Notes: generated by a model not told the origin, from the sequence alone. 6,938 bases of DNA from Clostridia bacterium (GCA_900764115.1 CAAFMR010000113.1:1-6938); one strand, 5' to 3'. Numbered from the stretch's first letter, positions 1 to 6,774 are shown. Numbers and translations: made by a program.

Positions 1-1701
1 CAGCAGTTCCTCATGCTTGCCCTGCTCCACAATATGCCCGTCCCGCATGACGAGTATCACATCCGCTGTGCGGATGGTGGACAGCCGGTGCGCTACAATG
101 AAGGTGGTGCGTCCCTCCATCAGCCGGTCGAACGCCTGCTGGATCCGCAGCTCGGTGAGGGCATCGATGGAGGAGGTGGCTTCATCCAAAATGAGCATGG
201 GCGGCTTTGCCAGCATCAGCCGGGCGATGCACAGCAGCTGCCGCTGCCCGGCGGACAGGTTGCCGCTGTCGCCGGAGATCACCGTGTCGTACCCCTGGGG
301 CAGCCGCCGGATGAATCCGTCGGCATGGGCGGCTTTCGCCGCCTGGTGCAGCTCCTCCTCTGTGGCGTCCGGATTGCCGAACAGTAGATTTTCCCGCACG
401 GTGCCGGTTTTCAGCCAGGTCTCCTGCAGCACCATACCGTAGGCTGCCCGCAGGCTGTGGCGGCGGACGGAGCGGATATCCTGCCCCTCCACCCGGATGC
501 TGCCCGCATCCACATCATAGAACCGCATGAGCAGGTTGATGAGGGTGGTCTTGCCGCAGCCGGTGGGGCCGACGATGGCGACCCGCTGTCCGGGCTGCAC
601 CGTGAGGTTCAGACCGTCGATGAGGGGACGCTCCGGCGTATAGGCGAATGCCACCCCGTCCAGCTCCACCCGCCCGGTGATGGGCGGCAGCGTGCCGGGA
701 GCATCCGGCACCTCGGCGGGCTGCGCCAGCAGGTCGAACACCCGTCCGGCGCAGGCAAGGGCATTCTGCATCTCCGTCACCACGCCGGAGATTTCATTAA
801 AGGGCTTGGCGTACTGTCCGGCATAGCTGAGGAAGCAGGACAGCCCGCCCACCGTCAGGCCGCCGCCCACCACCGCCAGCGCCCCCGCCAGCCCGACGCC
901 GGCGTAGATCAGGCTGTTGATCAGCCGGGTGGTGGGATTCACCAGCGAGGAGAAGAACGCCGCCTTGAGCGAGCAGACCTCCAGCCGATCGTTGATGGCA
1001 TTGAACTGCCGCTGATTCTCCTCCTCCCGTCCGAATGCCTGGACAATCTTCTGCTGGTTCACCATCTCATCGATGAAGGCCGTCTGCTCCCCCCGGGTCA
1101 CCGACTGCTGCCGGAACATCTTAAAGGTGCGCTTGGCGATAAAGGAGGCGATCAGCAGCGATAAGGGGGTCAGCACCACCACCACCAGCGTGATGGGCGG
1201 GTGGATGGACAGCATAAAAACGAGGGTGCCGAGGATGGTCACCACCCCGGTGAACAGCTGGGTAAAGCCCATCAGCAGCCCATCGGCGAACTGATCCACG
1301 TCGGCAATCATCCGGCTAACGATCTCCCCCACCGGATGGGTATCCAGATAGGACAGGGGCAGCTTTTGCAGGTGATAGAAGGCATCCCGGCGCATATCCC
1401 GGATGATCCGGTAGGTCAGGGCATTGTTGACGGTGTTCATCACCCATTGCAGCACCGCCGTCAGCAGCACCAGTACCCCGCTCTGCACCAGCAGCGGCAC
1501 GATCGCCGCCAACTCCACCTGCCCGGCGTCCACCATCCGGTCGATGGCGCGCCCCAGCAGGATCGGCACATACAGGGTCAGCGCCACGGTGGCAGCCGCC
1601 AGCAGCACGGAGCACCACAGCATCCAGCGATACCGCCCGATATAGGTCAGCACCTGCCGCAGGGTGCCCCACTGCAGTTTCGTCTGTTTTTTCTTATCCA
1701 T
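1..1701 (-). CDS. ABC exporter half-transporter, catalytically consensus subunit (3' end outside window)
   Basis: This is a type IV ABC exporter half-transporter: a membrane domain fused to an ATPase domain, predicted to drive efflux of an unknown substrate across the cytoplasmic membrane. 567 codons are visible and the frame is still open at position 1, soon after the usual C-terminal 'H-E-E-L-L' stretch, so little is missing. Membrane segments lie at about residues 28-50, 66-88, 145-190 (two helices) and 255-295. ATPase motifs in order: Walker A GPTGCGKT (378-385, K384), Q-loop Q426, signature LSAGQ (482-486), Walker B with D506 and catalytic E507, and H-loop H538. The signature departs from LSGGQ (second G to A). 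The ATG at 1701 has an AGGAGG site nine bases upstream and overlaps the stop of the upstream exporter gene, so the two are probably translated together and pair as a heterodimer. The substrate cannot be told; multidrug or peptide export are family possibilities. Confidence 0.93.
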   Translation of the reverse strand, partial: MDKKKQTKLQWGTLRQVLTYIGRYRWMLWCSVLLAAATVALTLYVPILLGRAIDRMVDAGQVELAAIVPLLVQSGVLVLLTAVLQWVMNTVNNALTYRIIRDMRRDAFYHLQKLPLSYLDTHPVGEIVSRMIADVDQFADGLLMGFTQLFTGVVTILGTLVFMLSIHPPITLVVVVLTPLSLLIASFIAKRTFKMFRQQSVTRGEQTAFIDEMVNQQKIVQAFGREEENQRQFNAINDRLEVCSLKAAFFSSLVNPTTRLINSLIYAGVGLAGALAVVGGGLTVGGLSCFLSYAGQYAKPFNEISGVVTEMQNALACAGRVFDLLAQPAEVPDAPGTLPPITGRVELDGVAFAYTPERPLIDGLNLTVQPGQRVAIVGPTGCGKTTLINLLMRFYDVDAGSIRVEGQDIRSVRRHSLRAAYGMVLQETWLKTGTVRENLLFGNPDATEEELHQAAKAAHADGFIRRLPQGYDTVISGDSGNLSAGQRQLLCIARLMLAKPPMLILDEATSSIDALTELRIQQAFDRLMEGRTTFIVAHRLSTIRTADVILVMRDGHIVEQGKHEELL

Positions 1702-3427
1702 GGCGGGACACCTCCTCTTTCTGCTGGGAGCGGCAAATTTCGGCATACACCGGGCAGGTCACCAGCAGCTCGTCGTGGGTGCCCAACCCCACCAGCCGCC
1801 CCTCCTCCAGCACCGCCACCCGGTCGGCGTGCTGCACCGAGGCGATGCGCTGGGAGATCACCAGCACGGTGGGGTTCCCCGGCAGCGCCCGCAGCGCCCG
1901 CCGCAGCCCCGCCTCGGTGGCATAGTCCAGCGCTGCGGCGCTGTCGTCCAAAATGAGAATATCCGGATGGCGCACCAGCGCCCGGGCAATAGTCAGCCGC
2001 TGCCGCTGACCGCCGGACAGGTTGCGCCCCCCCTGCTCCACCACGAAATCCAGCCCGCCGGGTTTTTCCGCCACCACGGTTTTCGCCTGCGCCACCTCCA
2101 GCGCCGCCCACAGCTCCTCATCGGTGGCGGCGGGGTTGCCCCACCGGAGATTGTCCCGCACGCTGCCCCGGAACAGCACCGCCTGCTGGGGCACCACGCC
2201 GATGCGGCGGCGCAGCGCCGCCGCCGGGAGCTGCTGCACGTCCACGCCGTCCACCAGCACCTGCCCCTCGGTGGCGTCATAGAACCGGGGCACCAGATTC
2301 ACCAGCGAGGTCTTGCCGGCGCTGGTGCCGCCGATGATGCCCAGCGTTTCCCCCGGCTCCACCGCCAGCCGGATATGCTCCAGCGCCGGGGCGCTTCCGG
2401 TATGATACCGCAGGGTCACATCCCGGTATTCGATGCGGGGCGCCCCCGGCACCGCCGCCGGAGCCTCCTCCCCGGCATCGGCGGCGGCGGGCAGCTCCAG
2501 CGCCGCCTCGATGCGGTTGCCGCACGCCACCGAGCGGGTGACGGTGATGATGAGGTTAGCTAACTTGATCAGCTCCACCAGAATCTGAGACATATAGTTA
2601 TAGAGCGCCACCACCACGCCCTGGGAGATGACCCCCGCCTGGACCCGGGTCGCCCCGGTATACAGCAGCACCAGAATGGCGCCGTTGATCAGCACATAGG
2701 TCAGGGGGTTCAGCAGAGCGCTGATGCGCCCCACAAAATTCTGTCCGGCGGTGAGGGCGGCGTTATCCCGGTCGAAGCCGGCGATCTCGTCCGGCTCCTT
2801 GCGGAACGCCCGGATGACCCGCACGCCGGTGAGATTTTCCCGGGTGCGCCCCAGCACCGTATCCAGCCGCGCCTGCACCTTCTTATACAGAGGGATGCAG
2901 GGGAGCATAATGCCGAACACCGCCACACTCAGCAGCGGAATGATCACCACGAACACCAGCGCCGCCTTGACATCCAGCGTGAACGCCATCACCATCGCCC
3001 CGAACACCACAAAGGGGGAGCGCAGCAGCAGCCGCAGCACCAGATTGGTGCCGTTCTGCACCTGATTGATGTCCCCGGTGAGCCGGGTCACCAGCGTGTC
3101 GGTGCGGGTGTCGTCCAGCGTGGCATAGGACAGGGTCTGGATGCGACCGAACAGCGCCTGCCGCAGCCGGGAGACAAACCCTACGGCGGCTTTGGCGGCA
3201 AAATACTGGGCGGTGACGGCGAAGATCAGCCCCGCCACCCCCAGACCCGCCAGCAGCAGGCACATCCGGAGGATATAGGGCTTATCGCCGGTGGCAATGC
3301 CCCGGTCGATGACCGCCGCCATCACCAGCGGCACCAGCAGCTCCAGCGTTGCCTCCGCCAGCTTCAGCAACGGGCCGAAAACGCACTCTTTTGTATAGGG
3401 ACGCATATAGCGCAGCAATTTTTTCAC
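1694..3427 (-). CDS. ABC exporter half-transporter, degenerate-site subunit
   Basis: This 577-residue half-transporter is the first gene of the exporter operon. The membrane domain spans about residues 15-310 (hydrophobic segments near 18-40, 55-77, 135-175 and 243-300) and the ATPase domain about 331-570. Visible motifs are Walker A GGTSAGKT (366-373, K372), Q-loop Q414, signature LSGGQ (470-474), and Walker B ending D494-D495. The catalytic glutamate is replaced by D495 and the H-loop histidine by Q526 (context V-I-S-Q-R). In heterodimeric exporters such as LmrCD, BmrCD and TM287/288, Asp plus Gln at these positions marks the subunit that forms the degenerate, poorly hydrolysing site; its intact LSGGQ then serves the partner's active site. 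The start is GTG, supported by a GGAGG site seven bases upstream. The stop overlaps the next gene by eight bases (ATGGATAA on the minus strand). The substrate is unknown; the divergent LysR gene is the likely local regulator. Confidence 0.94.
   Translation of the reverse strand: MKKLLRYMRPYTKECVFGPLLKLAEATLELLVPLVMAAVIDRGIATGDKPYILRMCLLLAGLGVAGLIFAVTAQYFAAKAAVGFVSRLRQALFGRIQTLSYATLDDTRTDTLVTRLTGDINQVQNGTNLVLRLLLRSPFVVFGAMVMAFTLDVKAALVFVVIIPLLSVAVFGIMLPCIPLYKKVQARLDTVLGRTRENLTGVRVIRAFRKEPDEIAGFDRDNAALTAGQNFVGRISALLNPLTYVLINGAILVLLYTGATRVQAGVISQGVVVALYNYMSQILVELIKLANLIITVTRSVACGNRIEAALELPAAADAGEEAPAAVPGAPRIEYRDVTLRYHTGSAPALEHIRLAVEPGETLGIIGGTSAGKTSLVNLVPRFYDATEGQVLVDGVDVQQLPAAALRRRIGVVPQQAVLFRGSVRDNLRWGNPAATDEELWAALEVAQAKTVVAEKPGGLDFVVEQGGRNLSGGQRQRLTIARALVRHPDILILDDSAAALDYATEAGLRRALRALPGNPTVLVISQRIASVQHADRVAVLEEGRLVGLGTHDELLVTCPVYAEICRSQQKEEVSRHG
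1711..1716 (-). promoter_or_regulatory. Ribosome binding site of the second exporter gene
   Basis: The minus strand reads AGGAGG, a full match to the Shine-Dalgarno core, with a nine-base spacer to the ATG at 1701. It lies inside the last codons of the upstream exporter gene. It fixes the start although the genes overlap, and lets ribosomes reinitiate. Confidence 0.85.
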
Positions 3428-3434
3428 AGCAATT

Positions 3435-3439
3435 CCTCC
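3435..3439 (-). promoter_or_regulatory. Ribosome binding site supporting the GTG start of the exporter operon
   Basis: The minus strand reads GGAGG, seven bases upstream of the GTG at 3427. The start fits the family, whose N-terminus commonly begins M-K-K-L-L-x-Y. The site therefore decides for GTG here rather than a downstream ATG. Confidence 0.8.
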
Positions 3440-3466
3440 GGTTTTCCTTGCTATTTTGACCTATAT

Positions 3467-3479
3467 AGTATATCATACT
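3467..3479. promoter_or_regulatory. Palindrome overlapping the exporter -10 box
   Basis: AGTAT-atc-ATACT is a perfect 5-bp inverted repeat with a three-base centre. It covers the -10 hexamer of the exporter promoter, so a protein bound here would be expected to block or remodel RNA polymerase binding. It shares the GTAT...ATAC outer arms with the palindrome at 3507-3521. It may be a second, lower-affinity regulator site, or simply a by-product of an AT-rich promoter. Confidence 0.35.
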
Positions 3480-3495
3480 CTCAGAGATAGGAAAA
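3467..3495 (-). promoter_or_regulatory. Promoter of the exporter operon (extended -10)
   Basis: On the minus strand TATACT (3472-3467) is preceded by TGA, giving an extended -10 element TGnTATACT. The hexamer 17 bases upstream, TTTTCC (3495-3490), is a poor -35, as extended -10 promoters tolerate and as activator-dependent promoters often show. Transcription would begin near 3460, leaving a leader of about 33 bases that contains the GGAGG site. This is inferred from sequence only. Confidence 0.6.
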
Positions 3496-3506
3496 CTATT
3501 TGTTTT

Positions 3507-3521
3507 GTATGGTATCTATAC
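3507..3521. promoter_or_regulatory. Candidate LysR-type operator (T-N11-A palindrome)
   Basis: GTAT-ggtatct-ATAC is an interrupted palindrome that contains T3508-N11-A3520, the general form of a LysR-type recognition site. Its centre (3514) is about 54 bases upstream of the inferred exporter start of transcription and 33 bases upstream of the regulator's ATG. One bound regulator could therefore activate the exporter and repress its own gene, the usual LysR arrangement. Assignment to this regulator is inference from position and form. Confidence 0.5.
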
Positions 3522-3546
3522 GAAAATAGTATAGGAGTGTTGCAAA

Positions 3547-4404
3547 ATGGACTTAAAGCAGCTGCGGTATTTTGTCACCGTGGTGGAGACGGGGAGCATC
3601 TCCGCCGCCGCCCGTAAGCTGTATATGACCCAGCCGCCCCTCAGCGCCCAAATGCAGGCGCTGGAGCAGGAGCTGGGGTGTCCGCTGCTGGAGCGGGGCG
3701 CCCGCCGGGTGGAGCTGACCGACGCCGGACGGCGGCTGTATGAGCGGGCGAAAACGCTGCTGGAGCTGGAGCAGACCGCCCGGGAGGAGGTGCGCGCCTG
3801 CGCCGACCCGGCGGGGGGCGTGCTGCGGCTGGGGGTGGTCTCCTCGGTGGCGGGGGGGATGGTGCCCCGGTGGCTGACGGCGTTCACCCGGCAGATGCCG
3901 GGGGTGCAGCTGCGGCTGACGGAGGCGAACACCTTCCGGCTGCTGGAGCAGCTGCGGCAGGGGCATATTCAGCTGGCGATCGTGCGCACCCCCTGCCCGG
4001 ATGAGGGGCTGGTCCGGCTGCCGCTGGCGGAGGAGCGGCTGGTGGCGGTGGCGCCCGCCGGGGGGCTGCCCGCCGCCCCGGTGGCGCTGGAGACCCTGAC
4101 CGCCCAGCCGCTGGTGATCTATCGCCGGTGGGAGCCGCTGCTGCGGGAGCAGGCGGAGCGGGCGGGGCTGGCTCTGCGCCCCCGGTGCGTGTGCGACGAC
4201 GCCCGCACGGCGGTGCAGCTGGCGGCGGCGGGCATGGGGGTGGCGGTGGTCCCCGCCTCCGCCGCCCAGCCGGGGCTGACCGTCGCTCCGCTGCGGGAGC
4301 CCATCCGCTCCGGCATCCAGCTGGTATACCGCCCGGAAACGCCCCTGTCCGCCTGCGCCCGCCGTTTTGTGGAGGGGCTGAAAGCGGAGGGGGATACGGA
4401 ATAG
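3547..4404 (+). CDS. LysR-family transcriptional regulator
   Basis: This 285-residue protein has the standard LysR-type architecture and length. An N-terminal winged helix-turn-helix (about residues 1-60) carries the family pattern F-V-x-V-V-E-T-G-S-I-S-A-A-A, then T-Q-P-P-L-S and L-E-x-E-L-G, followed by a linker helix (about 61-88). The effector-binding domain (about 91-280) opens with L-R-L-G-V-V-S-S and resembles a periplasmic binding protein fold; its ligand cannot be read from sequence. The ATG at 3547 has an AGGAG site nine bases upstream (3533-3537). I see no convincing sigma-A promoter of its own. The gene points away from the exporter operon across 119 bp, so it probably controls the exporter and itself. 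It is very GC-rich, with long runs of GC-ending codons, in contrast to the AT-rich control region before it. Confidence 0.94.
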   Translation: MDLKQLRYFVTVVETGSISAAARKLYMTQPPLSAQMQALEQELGCPLLERGARRVELTDAGRRLYERAKTLLELEQTAREEVRACADPAGGVLRLGVVSSVAGGMVPRWLTAFTRQMPGVQLRLTEANTFRLLEQLRQGHIQLAIVRTPCPDEGLVRLPLAEERLVAVAPAGGLPAAPVALETLTAQPLVIYRRWEPLLREQAERAGLALRPRCVCDDARTAVQLAAAGMGVAVVPASAAQPGLTVAPLREPIRSGIQLVYRPETPLSACARRFVEGLKAEGDTE

Positions 4405-4529
4405 AAAAGGCGGCGCAGGAAGAGGTGCTGCTGCAAGAGCTGGCGCAGCGTTCCCCCCGGGAAAAGCGCACGGCGCTGGAGCTGCTATCCACCTATCTCC
4501 GCTCGCTGGGCGGCGATATCGACCAATAA
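4401..4529 (+). CDS. Possible small ORF overlapping the regulator stop, non-standard start
   Basis: A 42-residue reading frame continues past the LysR gene in another frame. It would start at ATA (4401-4403), overlapping the regulator's TAG as ATAG, and stop at TAA 4527-4529. A strong GGAGGGGG (4386-4393) lies seven bases before the ATA, the right spacing for a start there. The predicted peptide is charged and helix-prone (E-K-A-A-Q-E-E at the start, then L-L-Q-E-L-A-Q and A-L-E-L-L-S-T-Y-L), which looks protein-like. No ATG exists in this frame here; the only other candidate is GTG at 4425, giving 34 residues with poorer spacing. It may be a real coupled small gene with a rare start, a gene whose ATG mutated to ATA, or chance open frame in GC-rich DNA. 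I recognise no family. Confidence 0.3.
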   Translation: MEKAAQEEVLLQELAQRSPREKRTALELLSTYLRSLGGDIDQ

Positions 4530-4536
4530 CCGCCGC

Positions 4537-4590
4537 AAAAAAACAGGAGCGCCGCCCGCTATTGGGGCAACGCTCCTGCTTTTTCTGTTT
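4537..4590. terminator. Bidirectional intrinsic terminator between converging genes
   Basis: CAGGAGCG (4544-4551) pairs perfectly with CGCTCCTG (4571-4578), and GCCC/GGGC inside the loop (4554-4557 and 4565-4568) can extend the structure. A T-rich run follows on the plus strand (4580-4592, interrupted by CTG). Seven As precede it (4537-4543), giving a seven-T tract on the minus strand. It therefore can end the regulator transcript from the left and the PIG-L transcript from the right; the PIG-L stop is only 12 bases away. Confidence 0.85.
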
Positions 4591-5337
4591 TTATATGCCG
4601 AAATACGGCTCACCGTGGGCGGGATACATCCCGTTCCCCGCCCAGCGGAAATGCTCTCCCAGCAGCTGCCGCAGACGAAAATCGTCGTTGCCGTCGGGGA
4701 GCTTGACGATCTTCAGGCTCTGGGCGTAGGGAAAACCGCAGGCAGCGCCCCGGGCATCCGCCTGCCGCCGATCCGCATCCCACAAGGCGGCACCCCGGGC
4801 GGTATTCTGGTCAAAGCACCGGTCGCTTTCTTCCCACTCCGCCAGCACCGAGGACACATCCACATGGATATCCGGCACAAAATACCGCCCCGTCTGCCAC
4901 AAGGACGCCTCGTAGGCGTAGATCTCCTTTACATGGCTGCCATCGACATGCGCCAGACACAGCGCCTGATACGCCACCGACGCCGCCATCCGATGCTCCA
5001 GGTGATTATCCCGCGCCCAGGGGATGAACACGATCCCCGGGTCATAGGCCACGATCTCCGCCGCCAGCTCTTTGATCAGCGCCGTGGACGGCTCCATCAG
5101 TCCGCCCTCCCGGCTGCCCAGCACCCGGTAGTCCGCCCCCACCGCCCGGGCGGCGTCCACCTCCTGCTGCGTCCACTGCCGCTTCTGCTCCGGGGTCAGC
5201 CCCGGCTTATGCCACATCGCCCCGATAGCCAGAAACAGCTGGGTGCAGCCCTGCTGGTGCAGCAACGCGGCAATACCGCCGACCCCCGCCTCGCAATCGT
5301 CATTATGGGCGCCAATCGCCAAAATTCGCTCTGACAT
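4591..5337 (-). CDS. PIG-L/LmbE-family deacetylase-like zinc hydrolase
   Basis: This 248-residue protein belongs to the PIG-L/LmbE superfamily, zinc enzymes that remove N-acetyl groups from amino sugars and related amides (examples MshB, BshB, PIG-L). The first metal motif reads A-H-N-D-D-C-E-A-G-V-G-G (residues 10-21), equivalent to the usual H-P-D-D-x-E-x-G-x-G-G, with proline replaced by N12. By comparison with MshB, H11, D14 and H115 should bind zinc and D13 act as general base. The second motif is H-L-E-H (112-115) where H-P-D-H is common. The C-terminal G-x-x-Y-A (201-205) matches the family's late conserved block. There is no signal peptide, so it should be cytoplasmic. The ATG at 5337 has a G-run (5347-5352) nine bases upstream and its own strong promoter. 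It is monocistronic; no glycosyltransferase or thiol-synthesis partner is visible, so the substrate stays open. Confidence 0.87.
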   Translation of the reverse strand: MSERILAIGAHNDDCEAGVGGIAALLHQQGCTQLFLAIGAMWHKPGLTPEQKRQWTQQEVDAARAVGADYRVLGSREGGLMEPSTALIKELAAEIVAYDPGIVFIPWARDNHLEHRMAASVAYQALCLAHVDGSHVKEIYAYEASLWQTGRYFVPDIHVDVSSVLAEWEESDRCFDQNTARGAALWDADRRQADARGAACGFPYAQSLKIVKLPDGNDDFRLRQLLGEHFRWAGNGMYPAHGEPYFGI

Positions 5338-5363
5338 ACACCGTATCCCCCCAGTTTTTTAGG

Positions 5364-5392
5364 AGTGTAGCATAGGTTGCCCGACTTGTCAA
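5364..5392 (-). promoter_or_regulatory. Strong sigma-A promoter of the PIG-L-family gene
   Basis: The minus strand has a perfect -35 TTGACA (5392-5387), a 17-base spacer, and -10 TACACT (5369-5364) preceded by TGC, an extended -10. Transcription would start near 5357, giving a leader of about 20 bases that begins just before the G-run ribosome site. This is among the best promoter matches in the window. Confidence 0.85.
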
Positions 5393-5402
5393 GAAAAGAT
5401 TT

Positions 5403-5414
5403 TGCAGGGCTGCA
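5403..5414. promoter_or_regulatory. Small palindrome between two divergent promoters
   Basis: TGCAG-gg-CTGCA is a perfect 5-bp inverted repeat. It sits in the middle of the 29 bases that separate the -35 boxes of the PIG-L-family gene (5392) and hflX (5422). It could be a shared operator, but a palindrome this short can arise by chance. Confidence 0.25.
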
Positions 5415-5421
5415 TCCGGCG

Positions 5422-5450
5422 TTGAATATCGGCAAAAGCTGTGGTACAAT
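5422..5450 (+). promoter_or_regulatory. Sigma-A promoter of hflX
   Basis: TTGAAT (5422-5427) and TACAAT (5445-5450) are 17 bases apart, each one or two mismatches from consensus, and TGG before the -10 makes it extended. Transcription would start near 5457, leaving a leader of about 26 bases before the ATG at 5483. The promoter rules out any translation start upstream of about 5457. Confidence 0.82.
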
Positions 5451-5467
5451 ATAGGACACAGACGAAC

Positions 5468-5474
5468 AAAGGAG
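5468..5474 (+). promoter_or_regulatory. Ribosome binding site deciding the hflX start
   Basis: AAAGGAG lies eight bases before the ATG at 5483. The open frame extends up to a GTG at 5441, but that codon overlaps the -10 region and has no such site, so 5483 is the start. Confidence 0.88.
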
Positions 5475-5482
5475 ACGAATAT

Positions 5483-6763
5483 ATGACACAGCAGCTGTAT
5501 GAAACCGAGGAGGAACGGCAGGAGCGGGCGCTGCTCATCAGCGTGGACACGGGGGAGTTTGACGCCGCCGTATCGCTGGAGGAGCTGGCTGAGCTTGCTG
5601 CCACCGCCGGGGCGGCGGTGGTGGACACCGCCATCCAGAAAAAGGAGACCCCGGACAAAGCCACCTGTCTCGGCTCCGGGCGGGCGGAGGAGCTGGCGCT
5701 CCGGTGCGCCGCCGAGGATATTGACCTGGTGATCGTCGACCGGGAGCTGACCCCCACCCAGCAGCGCAATCTGGAGGATATTTTCCCTTGCCGGGTCATC
5801 GACCGCACCGCACTGATTTTAGACATCTTTGCCGGGCGGGCGCAATCGGCGGAGGGGCGGCTGCAGGTGGAGCTGGCGCAGCTCCAATACCGGCTGCCCC
5901 GGCTGAGCGGACAGGGAACGGCTCTGTCCCGGCTGGGAGGCGGCATCGGCACCCGCGGCCCCGGCGAGAGCAAACTGGAGAGCGACAAGCGGCACATCCG
6001 CCGCCGCATCACCGCCCTGCGGGAGCAGCTGGAAAAGCTGGACAGCCAGCGCACCCTGCGGCGGCAGCGCCGCCGTAAGGATGGAATCCCCACCGTGGCG
6101 CTGGTGGGGTACACCAACGCCGGCAAATCCACCCTGCTGAATGCCCTCACCGATGCCGGCGTGCTGGCGGAGGATAAGCTGTTCGCCACCCTCGACCCCA
6201 CCGCCCGGGCGCTTCGGCTGCCCGACGGCCGGCAGGTGATGCTGGTGGACACGGTGGGCTTCGTGCGGCGGCTGCCCCACCAGCTGGTGCAGGCGTTCCG
6301 CTCCACGCTGGAGGAGGCGGTGGAGGCGGATGTGATTCTCAATATCTGTGACGCCTCCAGCCCCTATGCGGCGGAGCATCTGCAGGTGACCGGACAGCTG
6401 CTGGAGGAGCTGGGCTGCGGCGGGCATCCCATTTTGCAGGTGATGAACAAGTGGGATCGGGTGATCGCCGCCCCGGCGGAGGAAACCGACCTCCGGGTAT
6501 GCATCAGCGCCCGCACCGGGCAGGGGCTGCCCCAGCTGCTGGAGCGGGTGGCGGCGCTGCTGCCCCCGGATCGGCGACGGGTCACGCTGCTGCTGCCCTT
6601 TTCCCAAGGGGCGCTGGCGGAGCAATGCCGCCGGGAGGGACAGGTGGAGCAGGAGGAGTATGTGCCGGAGGGACTGTCCATGACCGTGACGCTGGGCTCC
6701 CGTCTGCTGGCGGAAACCGCCCCGTATGTGATTGAGCCTGCCGAACCCCCGCAAGAAGAGTAA
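5483..6763 (+). CDS. hflX: GTPase HflX (ribosome-splitting/rescue GTPase)
   Basis: This 426-residue protein has the same length as E. coli HflX, a GTPase that binds the 50S subunit and splits stalled or stressed ribosomes. The N-terminal HflX domain (about residues 1-195) includes the signature G-T-R-G-P-G-E-S-K-L-E-S-D-K-R before a basic helical linker. The G domain follows: G1 GYTNAGKST (209-217, K215), G2 region T-L-D-P-T (236-240), G3 DTVG (256-259), G4 NKWD (322-325) and G5 S-A-R-T-G. A C-terminal segment after about 372 completes the fold. All nucleotide-binding motifs are intact, so it should be active. The gene has its own promoter and AAAGGAG ribosome site, stands alone, and is followed by hairpins. 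It diverges from the PIG-L-family gene, with no known functional link. Confidence 0.97.
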   Translation: MTQQLYETEEERQERALLISVDTGEFDAAVSLEELAELAATAGAAVVDTAIQKKETPDKATCLGSGRAEELALRCAAEDIDLVIVDRELTPTQQRNLEDIFPCRVIDRTALILDIFAGRAQSAEGRLQVELAQLQYRLPRLSGQGTALSRLGGGIGTRGPGESKLESDKRHIRRRITALREQLEKLDSQRTLRRQRRRKDGIPTVALVGYTNAGKSTLLNALTDAGVLAEDKLFATLDPTARALRLPDGRQVMLVDTVGFVRRLPHQLVQAFRSTLEEAVEADVILNICDASSPYAAEHLQVTGQLLEELGCGGHPILQVMNKWDRVIAAPAEETDLRVCISARTGQGLPQLLERVAALLPPDRRRVTLLLPFSQGALAEQCRREGQVEQEEYVPEGLSMTVTLGSRLLAETAPYVIEPAEPPQEE

Positions 6764-6774
6764 AACAATGTGTA

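Noticed and set aside
457..2563. Plus-strand open frames of 235-299 codons opposite the exporter genes
   Set aside because: Their His/Gln/Pro/Gly-rich composition is that of antisense shadows; the minus strand encodes full ABC transporter motifs.
3505..3532. A promoter for the regulator with -35 TTGTAT and -10 TAGTAT
   Set aside because: The -10 would abut the AGGAG ribosome site, so the transcript would start downstream of it. The regulator's real promoter is not identifiable with confidence.
4128..4400. The 5' part of the open frame that contains the small ORF after lysR
   Set aside because: It overlaps the regulator in another frame and is mostly Gly/Ala/Pro/Arg. Only the part after 4401 looks protein-like.
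5441..5482. An upstream GTG start adding 14 residues to HflX
   Set aside because: The codon lies within the hflX promoter, upstream of the inferred transcription start, and has no ribosome site. The ATG at 5483 has AAAGGAG at ideal spacing.
5389..6754. Two long minus-strand open frames (over 300 codons each) opposite hflX
   Set aside because: They give low-complexity Ser/Arg-rich or Gln/His-rich proteins, as expected opposite GC-rich coding DNA, and the plus strand carries an intact conserved GTPase.
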